This document shows positions 25,943 through 36,470 of a DNA stretch of 64,000 nt, piece by piece. The translations under genes were made by a program, and so were the position numbers. The DNA is taken from contig NC_068558.1 of the NCBI RefSeq assembly GCF_022201045.2, forward strand, positions 1,798,001 through 1,862,000. The letters are read 5' to 3'. Below the pieces are notes generated by a model. It saw only the letters and a program-made list of their open reading frames with translations, searched no databases and was not told the DNA's origin. The stretch is from Citrus sinensis. Its lineage: Eukaryota; Streptophyta; Magnoliopsida; Sapindales; Rutaceae. Each line of letters opens with the position of its first letter. The first letter of the stretch is position 1.

Positions 25943-26215
25943 AGCTTCTTTTCGTTTGTAAAGAAGGGTAATTTGGGGAGAAAAGCGTATGTTTGGCTAA
26001 TGTTGATAGAAAAAAGTTGAGAGGGTTAATTGTGAAAATAGCAAAAATTTTATGGTTATTTTCGTAAATTTCCCATAATATTTGCTTCTAATTACCTGCA
26101 CAATGATGGCCATCACCCGGAGAGTTGAATAACTCTCACCAACACTCGTCCTCCATCGCCCGTGAGAGTTGAAAAGCTCTCGGCTAACTCTCATGGACGA
26201 TGGTCTCTATTGCCT

Positions 26216-28072
26216 GAGAAATTTACAAAAATAATCATAAAACTTTTACTATTTTCACAATTAATCCTCGAAATTTTTTTCTATCAACATTAGCCAAAGA
26301 CACGCTTTTCTCCCCAAATTACCCTTGTTTACAAACTAAAAGTAACTTTCTTTCTCCCCTTTTATCAAACCAAACGCAGCTTTGCACTCTTGAATCATCA
26401 CCGGCGACGGCAAAAGGCAACAGTAAACGCCGATGGTGAACGGTAAAAGTGAAATCTGATCATAATTCATCCGGATCCAACACCAATCGGCACCACTGAG
26501 TGGTTTAAGTTATTTTCTAAACTTGCGAGAGAGTTTCAGTGCAGTTGCTTGCTGCGAGTCGTTGGACAATCAACACGAAGCTATGTGCGACAGGTGCATG
26601 TCGCACGAAGCTATGTGCGACATGCGCCTGTCGCAGATAGGCGCCCGTCGCACAATTGATCACTATCATTTTCCAATTCGTCAAAATGGTTTCAAGTGAA
26701 TGAAGAGATCTAGTCAACTGTTAGCTATAGCTAGGGTTACTTTGATCTCTTGATCAGCTCGTTCCCATCCTAAACGCTGATTAAATAACATATATAATAT
26801 AAGTAGACCATTTTAACATACTTATTAAGTCACAGAACTGCTCCTTATATCATGTTGATAATAATATCAAAATCCAAAATCCAAATAGCTAGCTAAAATG
26901 GCATTCATCTGCACTTGCAACTGCACCTTGATGCATATAACACCATGCTGCCACCATATCTGCCGACTGCTATTGGCTCTTCTTGTGCTTTGGCTTTTAC
27001 GAACCAGAACCAAGTAACGCAACAAGATGCAGGTGCAAATGCAGATAAAGAATACATCTTAGCATCCTGTTCCTGTAGCATATTGGACGTCTATACATGA
27101 GGATATTGGGGCCCACCTCCGGCAGGCCGTCGTCGTAAAGGAGCGGGTAGAAGTTTACGAGCCCATGCGCCATTTTGTCTTTGCCGCCCCAGTCAACATG
27201 GCACCCGTGCTGTGTGTGGCCGCCTGTGAGCTCGTCGGGGGCCACCGCGAACAAGCCATTGTTGCTGCTGCTGCTTTGCATGTCATGCATGCAGCCTCGT
27301 TCATTCATGCAAACCAAATACGAAGCTTCTCATGGCGGATGCAATGCTTCCGTTTGGGCTGGAGTTGTTGGCCAGCTCCGACAACCCGGCCGGAAACAAC
27401 TCGGGTCGGATTTTACGTGTGATGGTTGAGATGACACGCGCCATGGGATCACAAGGTGTTGTGGAGGGGCAGTACAATGAGCTACAATGTAGTCAATGTG
27501 ATGAGATGATGATCGGAAATTGAATGGTACTACAGATGTGGAAATGACCTATGAAACATACAAGAAAAATGAAGGTGGGTTGCACACGTGCGGTGCGGCG
27601 TGTGGAGCAATATTAGGAGGTGGGAGTGTGGAGGAGATCGAGTTATCACTGAACCTTCAACTGCTAGCTATGTGCGACAGGGTGCCTGTCGCACGAAGCT
27701 TTGTGCGACAGGCACCCTGTCGCCAGATTCACCCACGACTGCAGTTCCCTGAAACTCTCTCGCAAGTTCAGAAAATAATTTATACCACTCAGTGATGCCG
27801 ATTGGTGTTGGATTCGGATGAATTATGATCGGATTTCACTTTTATCGTTTGCCGTCGGCGTTTACCGTTGTCTTTTGCCGTCACCGGTGATGATTCAAGA
27901 GTGCAAAGTTGCGTTTGGTTTGATAAAAAGGGAGAAAGAAAGTTGCTTTTGGTTTGTAAACAAGGGTAATTTGGGGAGAAATGCTTGTCTTTGGCTAATG
28001 TTGATAGAAAAAAGTTTAGAGGGTTAATTATAAAAATAACAAAAGTTTTATGGTTATTTTTGTAAATTTCCC
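26216..28072. mobile_element. Pack-MULE carrying a geranyl diphosphate synthase small-subunit copy
   Basis: A perfect 9-bp duplication CTATTGCCT (26207-26215 and 28073-28081) flanks a 1857-bp element. Its inverted repeats are long, about 340 bp each, from GAGAAATTTACAAAAATAA on the left to TTTTTGTAAATTTCCC on the right. They share CTTTTATCAAACCAAACGC and CCGGATCCAACACCAATCGG type blocks. GTGCGACA modules lie just inside each arm. No transposase is present. The centre holds a broken GPPS small-subunit coding region on the plus strand. The termini resemble the neighbouring 929-bp element. Confidence 0.9.
27078..27642 (+). pseudogene. Captured geranyl diphosphate synthase small-subunit-like pseudogene
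   Basis: Three blocks in two reading-frame shifts: 27078-27320 (AYWTSIHEDIGAHLRQAVVV, YEPMRHFVFAAPVNMAPVLC, VAACELVGG, MHAASFIH); about 27320-27522 (PNTKLLMADAMLPFGLELLA, RILRVMVEMTRAMGSQGVVE, GQYNEL); and 27524-27642 (YETYKKNEGGLHTCGAACGA, ILGGGSVEEIE). Order and motifs match the heterodimeric GPPS small subunit of monoterpene-producing plants. Both CxxxC motifs that mediate subunit contact are kept (CVAAC and CGAAC). About 15-20 codons are missing after MHAASFIHAN, with a frame change there and a second one near 27523. It cannot encode a normal protein. The intact parent gene is not in this window. Confidence 0.85.
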
Positions 28073-28512
28073 CTATTGCCTTGGAGATGATGATAAGAAA
28101 TTCATTCTGTTAAGTGGCTAATTTTGATAATAATATTGTAAAAGTGGCAAAATAGGTAAATTTCCCATAAATTTGGCTCTCTGCTTAATGAATTTATGTA
28201 TCATCAATTCCACTAATTCGAATTGAAGATTGTATTTGTACGTGGGGTGTGATTAATCTGCACATTGTTTCCACAATGAAATTAAAATTCCAACAATCAT
28301 CCAAAATCTAGTTCGTAATTAACCTCTCCCATCATAAAATTTCAACCATTGTTAACTTATCGGGAATGGGAGATTCTTTTCATAAAAAAAAGCATGAATC
28401 TCACTCACGGTATATAAAATGGCGGGTTGTCCTTAGACCTGTTTTCAATATAATAGAGTCGTAGAGATTGCGATTTTTTCTTTTAAATATTATATTAGAG
28501 AGTACAAAATAA

Positions 28513-29314
28513 GAGTGGAGTTATTGGCACCCCTCTAAGTTCCTAAAAAAACCCCTTTTCTGAGTGCACCGCTTAAATATTTTTATATATACATCACTTC
28601 TCAAAAATCACATTTTAATTCCAAAATTACCCTCATCACTTTACCCTTTTTTCCTTTTTTAGGTTTTAAATTCTCATCCTTCATATTTATATTTAGAACT
28701 TATTTATTTGTATCCATTCATTTCTCAAAACTAATCTTATTGATTTAATTTACAATAAATCGATTAACTTTTTCTTTTCTAGTCTTAAATTTTATCCCCA
28801 ACTACTGGTTTTCAATCCAATCTTCTATTCTTCGCATTTAAAAAAAAAATAATAATTCGATCTAGTTAGCTAGTATAAAAAATCAACAAAAAAATATATT
28901 TTCTTATATCTATCACAAGATCAAAAGAATGTGGGAAGCATAACAAATAAAGAGGTGAATCAGCTGCTGAAGAGTAGATGTTGTTATGGAGTTTTAATTA
29001 CTTAAATATTTAGATTTTATTTTTTTTGCTTTTAAAGTGTATTTATTTTTATTATCATAGTGACTTGATGACACTCTAGTGGATTTCATTTCAATTTCAA
29101 TTTGAAGTATTTGCTAGTTAAAAAAAAAAAATTGTTGCAGTTGCCGCCCCCGGGGGGGGGGGGAGGGGTTGTTCATTTGTTAAAGATGACGAAGGGGGTT
29201 AATTTCGGAAATAAACCAGAGTTTCAAATCACACTGCATTCATCAATTTACTTTGGGGTGCGGCAAGGAAAGGGGTTTTTTAAGGAAAGTAGTGGTGTGC
29301 CAATAGCACCACTC
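28513..29314. mobile_element. Non-autonomous MULE of a second terminal-repeat family
   Basis: A perfect 9-bp duplication ACAAAATAA flanks the element (28504-28512 and 29315-29323). The ends GAGTGGAGTTATTGGCACCC and GTGCCAATAGCACCACTC are inverted over about 55 bp, and both arms contain a CCTTAAAAAACCCC-like box. The interior is AT-rich with a C5G12 tract at 29147-29163 and no recognisable captured gene or transposase. Confidence 0.82.
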
Positions 29315-30189
29315 ACAAAATAAATATTGATAAATAGTGTCCATGTAAGCTGGGATCTAAAACCCAGCCCAATACTTGTCGGAATCTGTTGTGGTGTGTC
29401 AAAATTAAAACTCCAACCCTAAAATCTAAAACCAAAGTAATATATTAAAAAATTAAAAAAGAAAAGAAAAAAGCTCAGACCCAAGACGTTCAACCCTCAA
29501 ACGATGGGATAATGAAATGCGTGACCAACTCAATTAAAGAGTTTTTAAAGAGTTGTTGACAGAGATTGAATTTCGAAAAATGAGTATCAGTTGCTGTTAT
29601 ATTTGGCGGCGATGCATAGTTTGCTGGTTTTTGTAATTAACATAGAAAACGTATTAAATTGCTTTCAGGGAAATTATTACTTAATAATTTTTGAGATTTA
29701 ACGATTCTGAGCTCCCCCTCGTACATGAGCTTTGTGGAAGTTGTGACAAAGGTGCTTGGTTAAATTTTCTTTTGAACGCCAAAGGATCCCCAAAAGTCCC
29801 TCTCTTTGCTACAGAAAAGCCAACGTGGTTGATAATGTTCGGTGGTGTGTGTGTGTATATATATGGTGTGGTCTTCAATTCTTCAGCTTTTGTATTGCAG
29901 ATTGTTTCTGGATGTGTGCGTTTAATCCATATTACAAGTTCTCACCGCAGAAATTGCAAGTCCTAAAATACAATTCAAGAATGCTGGATCACGTGCAATG
30001 TTTGCCAAAAACTAACTCCAGAAAGCAAGTTTACTTGTTGAAGGCAAAAATATATACAATCTTCAGAAATCACAATATCTCAATGTTTCAAAGGCCATCC
30101 CAGCACTTAATAATTAAGACTTAAAGCATAAAACCAATTCATGATCAATACTAAGCTAAAAAAAGTTTATGTTACTGATGTAACTTACA
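29315..30189. other. Intergenic DNA and 3' flank of the BLOC-1-like gene
   Basis: No supported gene. ORFs at 29681-30124 overlap in three frames around a (GT)n/(AT)n stretch near 29846-29862 and have no family signature. Confidence 0.45.
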
Positions 30190-32813
30190 TTACAGAGGTC
30201 GAACAAGTCTGTTTACAGCTGTGTCCAGAGCATCTACATTCCTCCTCAGGAATTTTCTTCACAAGAATTAAGGAACCAAAATACCACAATGATTAGGGAT
30301 AAGCCAATTAAAGTATCACATGGTGCAATGATGAACATTTTTAAAATCTGGAGAGAAACAAAATGAAATATGAGTTTCTCTGCCATCTTTATGAAATAGC
30401 AACAAATAAGCCACCTTCTCATCCACCCACATCCATTTAAGAATAAAGCAGGATACACCAATGGATCCTTCCTTAGCAGCTCAAAGAAGCAGAAAAAGAG
30501 CCAGAGCAATGTAAAACAAATCACATATGACACACCGAGTACAGTGGAAAAGGATACAGTTGTGCAGCTAGATTGTCGATGCCTTTCATTTCCTCATTTA
30601 ATCTGAAATTGAAATCAGAATGATGGATCAGATCAGGCTGTAATAACCATGAAAAAGAGTTAAACTTTTGGTATGCATGCTACTGGTGTGTGGTTCCCAT
30701 TCAAGTTGAGGAAAAAAATGCATGCAAAAGTCACCAATAAACCAAGTTACAATCAAAATTCATTTTATCAGTCTGCACACTGGCAGGTTTTCTCTGCCTT
30801 ACAAGTCTGACCTTTGGCACTGTTATAGCAAAGAAGACTTTACAAAATAGTTTCTTTCTCTGATAGCATCTTAGGTGGCTCAAAATTTTCTCTGATGGCA
30901 TGAGTCAGACACACACTTATATTTGCAAGAGCAATGGAAAATTGGCGATGTATGGTTTAGAGAGAATCTGCATATGGCACCAAAATTAATACCAGTAGAT
31001 TTGTCTAAATTCGGAAATAAATCAGATAAAATAAATCCAAAATATGGTTCCTGGAAGGTAGCTTCAACTTATATCTATGAGAATAAGACAATACTCCAGA
31101 CCTATATTTCACATAAGACTTCTGAATCTCTAAAATCTCCAAGTGTCAGCTACAGCAATTACCCAAAGCTCCTTATTTTTGGAATATGAAAGCAATCATT
31201 TAACAATGTATTAAGGTTTTGTAGTCATTAGATCAATAACATGTTAATCAGATCATTCGAAACTAAACAAATGGCAATGAAAAGATCAATGAAGCATTCC
31301 AATTCCACCACATAACTTCCTCCATCAGTGCAGCTCAAAGTAATAGGCAAGACCTCATTCGGATGCATTATAGACAACCACTAAAAATAAATAAATAAAC
31401 ACAGTTCTTTGTCATATGCATCATCACTTCAGTTCAGCAATTTCTTACTTCACTTTTTGGACCAAAATCTACATTTATTTCCAACATTTTTCAATTCTTG
31501 AGTATTTTGCATAAAAGACTAAAAGCTGCAATAGAAAGATACCTGAGACATGAATTTATATAATGATTTCCTTTTGTTGCTGCATCAAGGACTGCCAAGT
31601 ATGAGGACAAGGAAGGTTTGTTAAAAAATCATCATATCAAATGAAAAAAATGTTACAAGCATCTGGTTTATGCAATTAATAGCAAGAGAACGACCCAAAC
31701 ATGACAAGTACTGAAACCAAAGAGGTTGCTTCGACCTGCCCATACAGAAATCCTACTGCCCTTCCACCTCATTTTGCAGCATAAGTACAGAGATTTAAAC
31801 AATTAGTAGTGCTTCTAAATGTCATGGGATTTTAAGCTTGGTTAATTATGTTACAACAAATTGTGGGCTATGGGATTGATGAATCATTAAGGGTCCATTC
31901 AGTACAGTTGATGGGGAGCTGTAGCTTAAATGCTACAGTTGTGAAGGGTTCAGTAAACTCTTAAGCCAAGGTGATTTTATCTGACTGTTGTTTGATAAAA
32001 AAAAAAACTCATAACAGCTTTATTATTTTTGTCAAAAATATTACTCAAAGTCATATTTACCAAGGATAATGAATTTTTATTTCACTGCTAGAGGTTTTTT
32101 CCCCCTCCTCTCACAACAGCTGTGGCTTAAATAAAAATGTTTCGATTTACCTGATTCTTGAAGGCGGCCTGCAGCATCACTAAAGCATTGCATGTGATCA
32201 ACTGAGCTGCTAGTAACCTACAATAATCACATTGCTCTATAAGATAAATTTCACATGCCCGAGTCCTAAATTTCACAAAGAAAAAGGACAAAGAATTATG
32301 CACCACTGAATCAGGTCTATGAACGTGAACTAGTAACAATTAAAAAAGAAAAAAAAAAGGCCATATAAAGTTTGAAAAAAATCACTAAAATAACATATAA
32401 TTTAAGCTTGAGGAACCAGAATCTAATATAAGAAAATTTTCCTAGGAATTTACATATTAACAACAACAACAACAATAATAATAATAAATAATTCAAAGAA
32501 AAGTAACTTTAAAATTCACAAGAATACTGAAACTTATGAATTCAGCAGAGGTCTGTGGAGGTACCTCAGATAGAGCCAGGCGGAGGGAAGCAAAGAGGGA
32601 AGAAAAGCTGTCGGCAATGGCGACGGAGTCTCTCTCCACCACCTCAAGAGCTTTCACGATGTCGTTTTGATTGAAGGATGGTTTCGGTTCGGTGCTCTCG
32701 AGTCTATCGGGATCCCGCGTGGGTTCGGCAGAAGTTGACTGAGGAGCATTATCGGGGTCCGAGCATGGGAACTCTGGATGCTGAGTAAACTGTTGTTGTT
32801 CTTCTTCCTCCAT
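30190..32813 (-). CDS. Small coiled-coil protein, BLOC-1 subunit 2-like
   Basis: Five exons on the minus strand: 32813-32565, 32217-32151, 31591-31543, 30602-30558 and 30256-30190. Phases agree and give 158 aa. The first 45 residues are acidic and Pro/Gln-rich. The rest is helical with heptad-like spacing: ALEVVERDSVAIADSFSSLF, VDHMQCFSDAAGRLQES, LRLNEEMKGIDNLAAQL and a RRNVDALDTAVNRL tail. I associate this conserved plant protein with the BLOC-1 subunit 2 (BLOS2) family, which acts in endosomal trafficking. That assignment is from memory and moderate in confidence. It might instead be a related small coiled-coil subunit (BORC-type). The last intron looks U12-type. The gene is divergent to the RING-H2 gene. 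Confidence 0.72.
30257..30557 (-). other. Candidate U12-type GT-AG intron in the BLOC-1-like gene
   Basis: On the minus strand the 5' splice site reads GTATCCTTTT, matching the U12 donor consensus. TTCCTTAAT lies about 11 nt before the 3' AG, matching the U12 branch-site consensus and spacing. There is no polypyrimidine tract. The intron is phase 2, and the join restores LKFLRRNVD. Confidence 0.8.
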
Positions 32814-33073
32814 CTCGCCTTGCGCGATGATTAGAAATTAGAAAATATTCTTCAATTTCTTTTTCTCTTAAATTTTAATGGACCGGGTTTGGACCGGGTT
32901 TCCTTTTCTTAAGTGGACCGGGACACTTAAATAAACGCCCGTCAAAATGAACCACCACCAACTACAAACTCACTTACAAACACACACAAACTCGCTCTCG
33001 ATACTGTCGTTAGAAAGAGAAAGGGGAAAAAAAAAACAAAAAAAAAACTTTACCTTTTGTCTCAGTTGTGGAG
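32814..33073. promoter_or_regulatory. Divergent 260-bp promoter
   Basis: The start codons of the BLOC-1-like gene (minus) and the RING-H2 gene (plus) are only 260 bp apart, so leaders and core promoters share this interval. It contains three copies of GGACCGGG (near 32880, 32891 and 32915), two of them in tandem as GGACCGGGTTT. A shared regulatory element is inferred. Confidence 0.6.
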
Positions 33074-33436
33074 ATGGCGACTTGGAATCTAACGGAATGG
33101 GTGAATCTCGTGGCGCGACCTTGGGATAGTGATTCGCTGACTGTTGCAGATCAAATGGAGCTCCTTATGCCCGGTTTAATTGATCATCGTCAAGAGTTGC
33201 CGAGTCGTCGTCGTGATGAAAGCAAACAAGCAAATACAAATATGAAGAGGGTGAAAATTGAGGAGTCGCAGTCCTGCTGCTGCGCCATTTGCTTGGAGGA
33301 GTTCTCAGTTGGATCAGAGGCTTGTTGCGTGGGTTGCTCTCATATGTATCACGACGATTGCATTGTCCGGTGGTTGAAAAATAACAATTCGTGTCCCTTG
33401 TGTCGCCACAGGTTGGCTGTGTCTTCTTGTTCTTGA
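33074..33436 (+). CDS. RING-H2 zinc finger protein (probable E3 ubiquitin ligase)
   Basis: A single-exon 120-aa protein. The start is the ATG at 33074; GTG at 33068 is in frame but not an initiator. The C-terminal RING-H2 domain is complete: Cys70-x2-Cys73 (CAICLEEF), then C-S-H-M-Y-H, D-D-C, and a final NSCPLCR. The spacing C-x2-C, C-x-H-x2-H, C-x2-C is right for zinc binding and E2 recruitment, and the Trp of the IVRWLK motif is present. There is no transmembrane segment and no GLD motif, so it is not ATL-type. Substrates are unknown. Confidence 0.93.
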   Translation: MATWNLTEWVNLVARPWDSDSLTVADQMELLMPGLIDHRQELPSRRRDESKQANTNMKRVKIEESQSCCCAICLEEFSVGSEACCVGCSHMYHDDCIVRWLKNNNSCPLCRHRLAVSSCS

Positions 33437-33966
33437 TTGGAATTGGGATTCCTCATCCCGAAGTTGTAACCATGGTTGGGTCTTGTAATAAATTTACCCT
33501 TTTTTTCTTATTAATATCAATTAAATACAAGTTTTTGTATATTTTATTTTTATTTTCATTTTTTTACCCTAATATTAATTAGCAGCTTTTAATTTTTTTT
33601 CTCCCCTCATTTATTTTTGTATTTAATTTAATTTTCCTTTTCTTTTTTTTTTTCTCTCCTCGTAGCCTCCGCTAAAAAATTCCATATCTCGCAAAGTTCT
33701 AACATCTAAGAAATTCAACTAGAATTGCATAGAACCAAACTCAAAACAAACAGCAAACAATACGCTATTTTATTTGCTTATTGCTTTAATTGTTTGTGGA
33801 AGTTAATTTTTGCTTCGAAAAAATGGCTGCCAACAGTAACTAATGGCCAAAAAAAAAAAAACTAATGGCAGTAATCCTTGCCATAGAATGGTTCCTTTTT
33901 GCTTTTGGAAAAAAAATCGCGCCTCTATCAATGGTTCCTTTTGGCCGCTTGTGAGGGCAGCGGTTC

Positions 33967-33994
33967 TAGCCCCCACAAAAGTATTGTGGGGGCT
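33967..33994. repeat. 12-bp-arm hairpin
   Basis: TAGCCCCCACAA and TTGTGGGGGCTA face each other across a 4-5-base loop. This may be the core of a small foldback element, but outer boundaries were not found. Confidence 0.6.
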
Positions 33995-34583
33995 AAATAT
34001 TCTTTATATTCTTCTCCCTTGCGAAATATAAGTGGAGTATGGACATCCTCTCCTGTGAGGGATTATTTGTATTGGGCATGTACTTCATAGAATTCATTGT
34101 AATAATGTAAGTCTCAATCATGTATATCTGATTGTAAATATCAGTGTAATACCCCTCTGCTACAATAAGCAGTTATTGTAAATATCTGTGTAATGCAGTA
34201 ATCTAATGATTAATCAGTCTTAAAAAAAAAATGACAAGGAGATTTAACTTGATTTTAGAGTGACAATTTTGAAAGAGGGTAAAACTTATGTGATTGATAT
34301 ATAGGTGAGATTTAGTTATATTTTCCATTGTACATAAGAGTAACGATGTAATTTTTTTTTTTAATTTTTCCTCTTTTTTCCATGTCGCTGACGGGATCCT
34401 ACCAGTTTATTTTTTATGAAATACATGTCACTGATGGGATTCCACCAATTTATTTTTATGAAATATAAGGTGGAAGCTTATGGATGATAAAAGGGAACCA
34501 TTCTCTTCATTGTTTATTGTGAGTTTAGCTTCTCTAAATGGTGTTGGAAACTTTTAATTATTGGCTTAAACTTTACTTCGAGA

Positions 34584-34693
34584 GCGTTTGGGGCAGTTGC
34601 GCTGCCACATCGCAGCTGCTCCCCGTGCTTTAATTTAGGGTGTTCCAGGGGATATTCCCCTAAATTAAAGCATGAGGAGCAGCTGCGCTGCCA
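34584..34693. repeat. Foldback element with GCGTTTGGGGCAG end
   Basis: Arms of about 29 bp (34612-34640 and 34657-34686) read GCAGCTGCTCC...TAAATTTAGGG-like on one side and CCCCTAAATTAAAGCAT...GAGCAGCTGC on the other. The left edge carries GCGTTTGGGGCAG, also present at 49062-49074. The right terminus is diverged. It is probably a short MITE relic. Confidence 0.55.
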
Positions 34694-36343
34694 GACCCTT
34701 CATCTTTTAGATAAAATAATAAAATTTAATTTATATTTTAAAAGTGTGAAAATCTCATTTTATTCTTTATTTTCATTCAAAAGATTAGGACAAATTAGGA
34801 GTTCGTTGATGAAGTTTTTTTAATCTTATGAACAAAAATAGTAGTAAGTTGAGGTTTTCATATTTTTAGAAGGTAAATTGATAAATAGAGGATAAGTTGA
34901 AATTCGCCCATATATAAATTGATTTCTTAAATTTTTTAGTCTCTTTTCCAAGTCTCAATTTATTATTGGTTATAACTTATAACGAGAAAGAGATTTAAGG
35001 GAGAGAGAGAGAGAAGAGAAACAATTATAATATGCAAATGAAACCCACTATTTTATTTTAAAATGAAAATTTCATATCTCAATATAAATCATTGAAATGG
35101 GTGAAATCCAATCATCCAATGACTAAAAAATTGTGTTAAATTTGTGTTTGAAAATAAAGCACCTGGTCTAAGCTTTAGATTTTTATGTAAAATCTAACAT
35201 GCAGTATCATCTATCCTTATTCAGGTGAAAATATTCTTCTAGACTTGTTTCAAAGTAAACTCAAACCATGACTCATATCATTCAATCTTTACCCTTTATT
35301 ATTTTCTAATCCAAGGGCTTAAAATTTATGTTTGAAAGTTGTGTCCCTTAATTTGTTCCAATATTATATATATAGAAATTGTCAAGTGCGGACACTTTTA
35401 TTTTTATTTTTTTTATGAGAACACGCTATTAAGCCTTATGTCTTTATATGTAATTGAACAATTGTTGCCATATAATTTAATAGTAAATTGAAATTAACTC
35501 TATTAAATCGTATGTCTTAATAGCTTTCTCAAGTATAGATGTCCTTAATTTTTTGTTCACGCAGACATGTTAATAAGTTATATCATTATTTAACCATGAC
35601 TATTAAGTTATATGAAATATATTTGTACAGAAAAATAAGAGTAATAAAAAAATGAGAGCGTCGCATAAGAGAAGAACTCATCTACATAGTTATTCTCTTA
35701 TGTGGATGAAATACTCTATAAAACGATACTACTTTAAAGTAAATCCATATTTTAACATTTGCACTTGATAATGATTAATATACATGTATATGTTTCTGTC
35801 ATGACGTCCTGATAAAAAGTTTTATCCTACACCTTCAATCTCATTTTACCAGATACCGGTTAGAGAGTTTTTACTTCCTCTAAATGGCTTTTACCCGAAA
35901 TTTTATTAAACATAATAAAGGTGAATTCGTTATTTGTTTATTTGATATTGTTGCAAAAAACTATAGTGACATCATAATATTATCAATTTTTGTTTATAAT
36001 AATTCAAAGGCAAATGAAGGTTGGTTTCCTTTAGTTTGATGGAACCACCGTACATTTGACCTTCTAAAGAATTATCTGAATAGAACTTAAGATGGTAAAT
36101 AAATTCACTTGATAGAGATAAATTTTCAGAAAATATCAATTAACATAGGTTAAAATGAAGATGTCACATGTTAGCAAAATAAATAAAAAATATAAATTTT
36201 AATACATTAGAGATTGTATTTTTTTTGCCTGTTAATGCATTAAAATCTATGTTTTTTTTATCTTCACATTATTAAAATAAAGATGTCCTCATTAGAGAAA
36301 CAACAATAACAACAACAACAATAATAATAATACTTCTAGTTAC

Positions 36344-36470
36344 TGGTGCCTAAACACAGATTTTTGATAAATACATTATTATACCATATAGTGTTATAGT
36401 TAATTGAATAAAAACACTATAACTTCATAATAACGAATTCCTGTAAAATCTACATTTAGGCGTTCGCACC
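36344..36470. repeat. Small foldback MITE related to the 40.2-40.6 kb element
   Basis: The left edge TGGTGCCTAAACACAGATTT faces the right edge AAATCTACATTTAGGCGTTC, ending GCACC. The interior has an ACACTATAAC-type palindrome. The CTAAATG/CATTTAGGC terminal box is shared with the foldback element at 40231-40646. Confidence 0.5.

Larger units (their letters stand above)
25146..26074. mobile_element. Pack-MULE carrying a DRT111/SPF45-like gene piece
   Basis: The element begins GGGAAATTTACACCAATAAC and ends with the inverted counterpart closing GTAAATTTCCC. It is flanked by a perfect 9-bp duplication ATAATATTT (25137-25145 and 26075-26083), the signature of Mutator-like transposition. Terminal repeats are recognisable for about 70 bp and include AACCCTC and CTATCAACATTAGCCA boxes. 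There is no transposase. Inside lies a minus-strand N-terminal piece of a DRT111-like gene, then a run of GTGCGACA palindromes near the right end. Its termini match those of the next element 141 bp away, so both belong to one family. Confidence 0.88.
33437..36343. other. AT-rich intergenic region with scattered hairpins
   Basis: No gene is supported. Short ORFs at 33843-34090 overlap a small inverted repeat. The rest is AT-rich DNA with a GA-rich patch near 35000-35020. Confidence 0.45.

Noticed and set aside
25653-25943. ORF encoding repeated VRQAPVAPC-type peptides
   Set aside because: It is a fortuitous translation of palindromic GTGCGACA modules inside a transposon.
26997-27317. 106-codon minus-strand ORF as a gene
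   Set aside because: It is the antisense of the captured GPPS small-subunit block, whose plus-strand translation matches the family.
31870-32115. Possible MITE in an intron of the BLOC-1-like gene
   Set aside because: The GGGTCCATTCAGTACAG edge looked element-like, but no inverted partner or target duplication was found.
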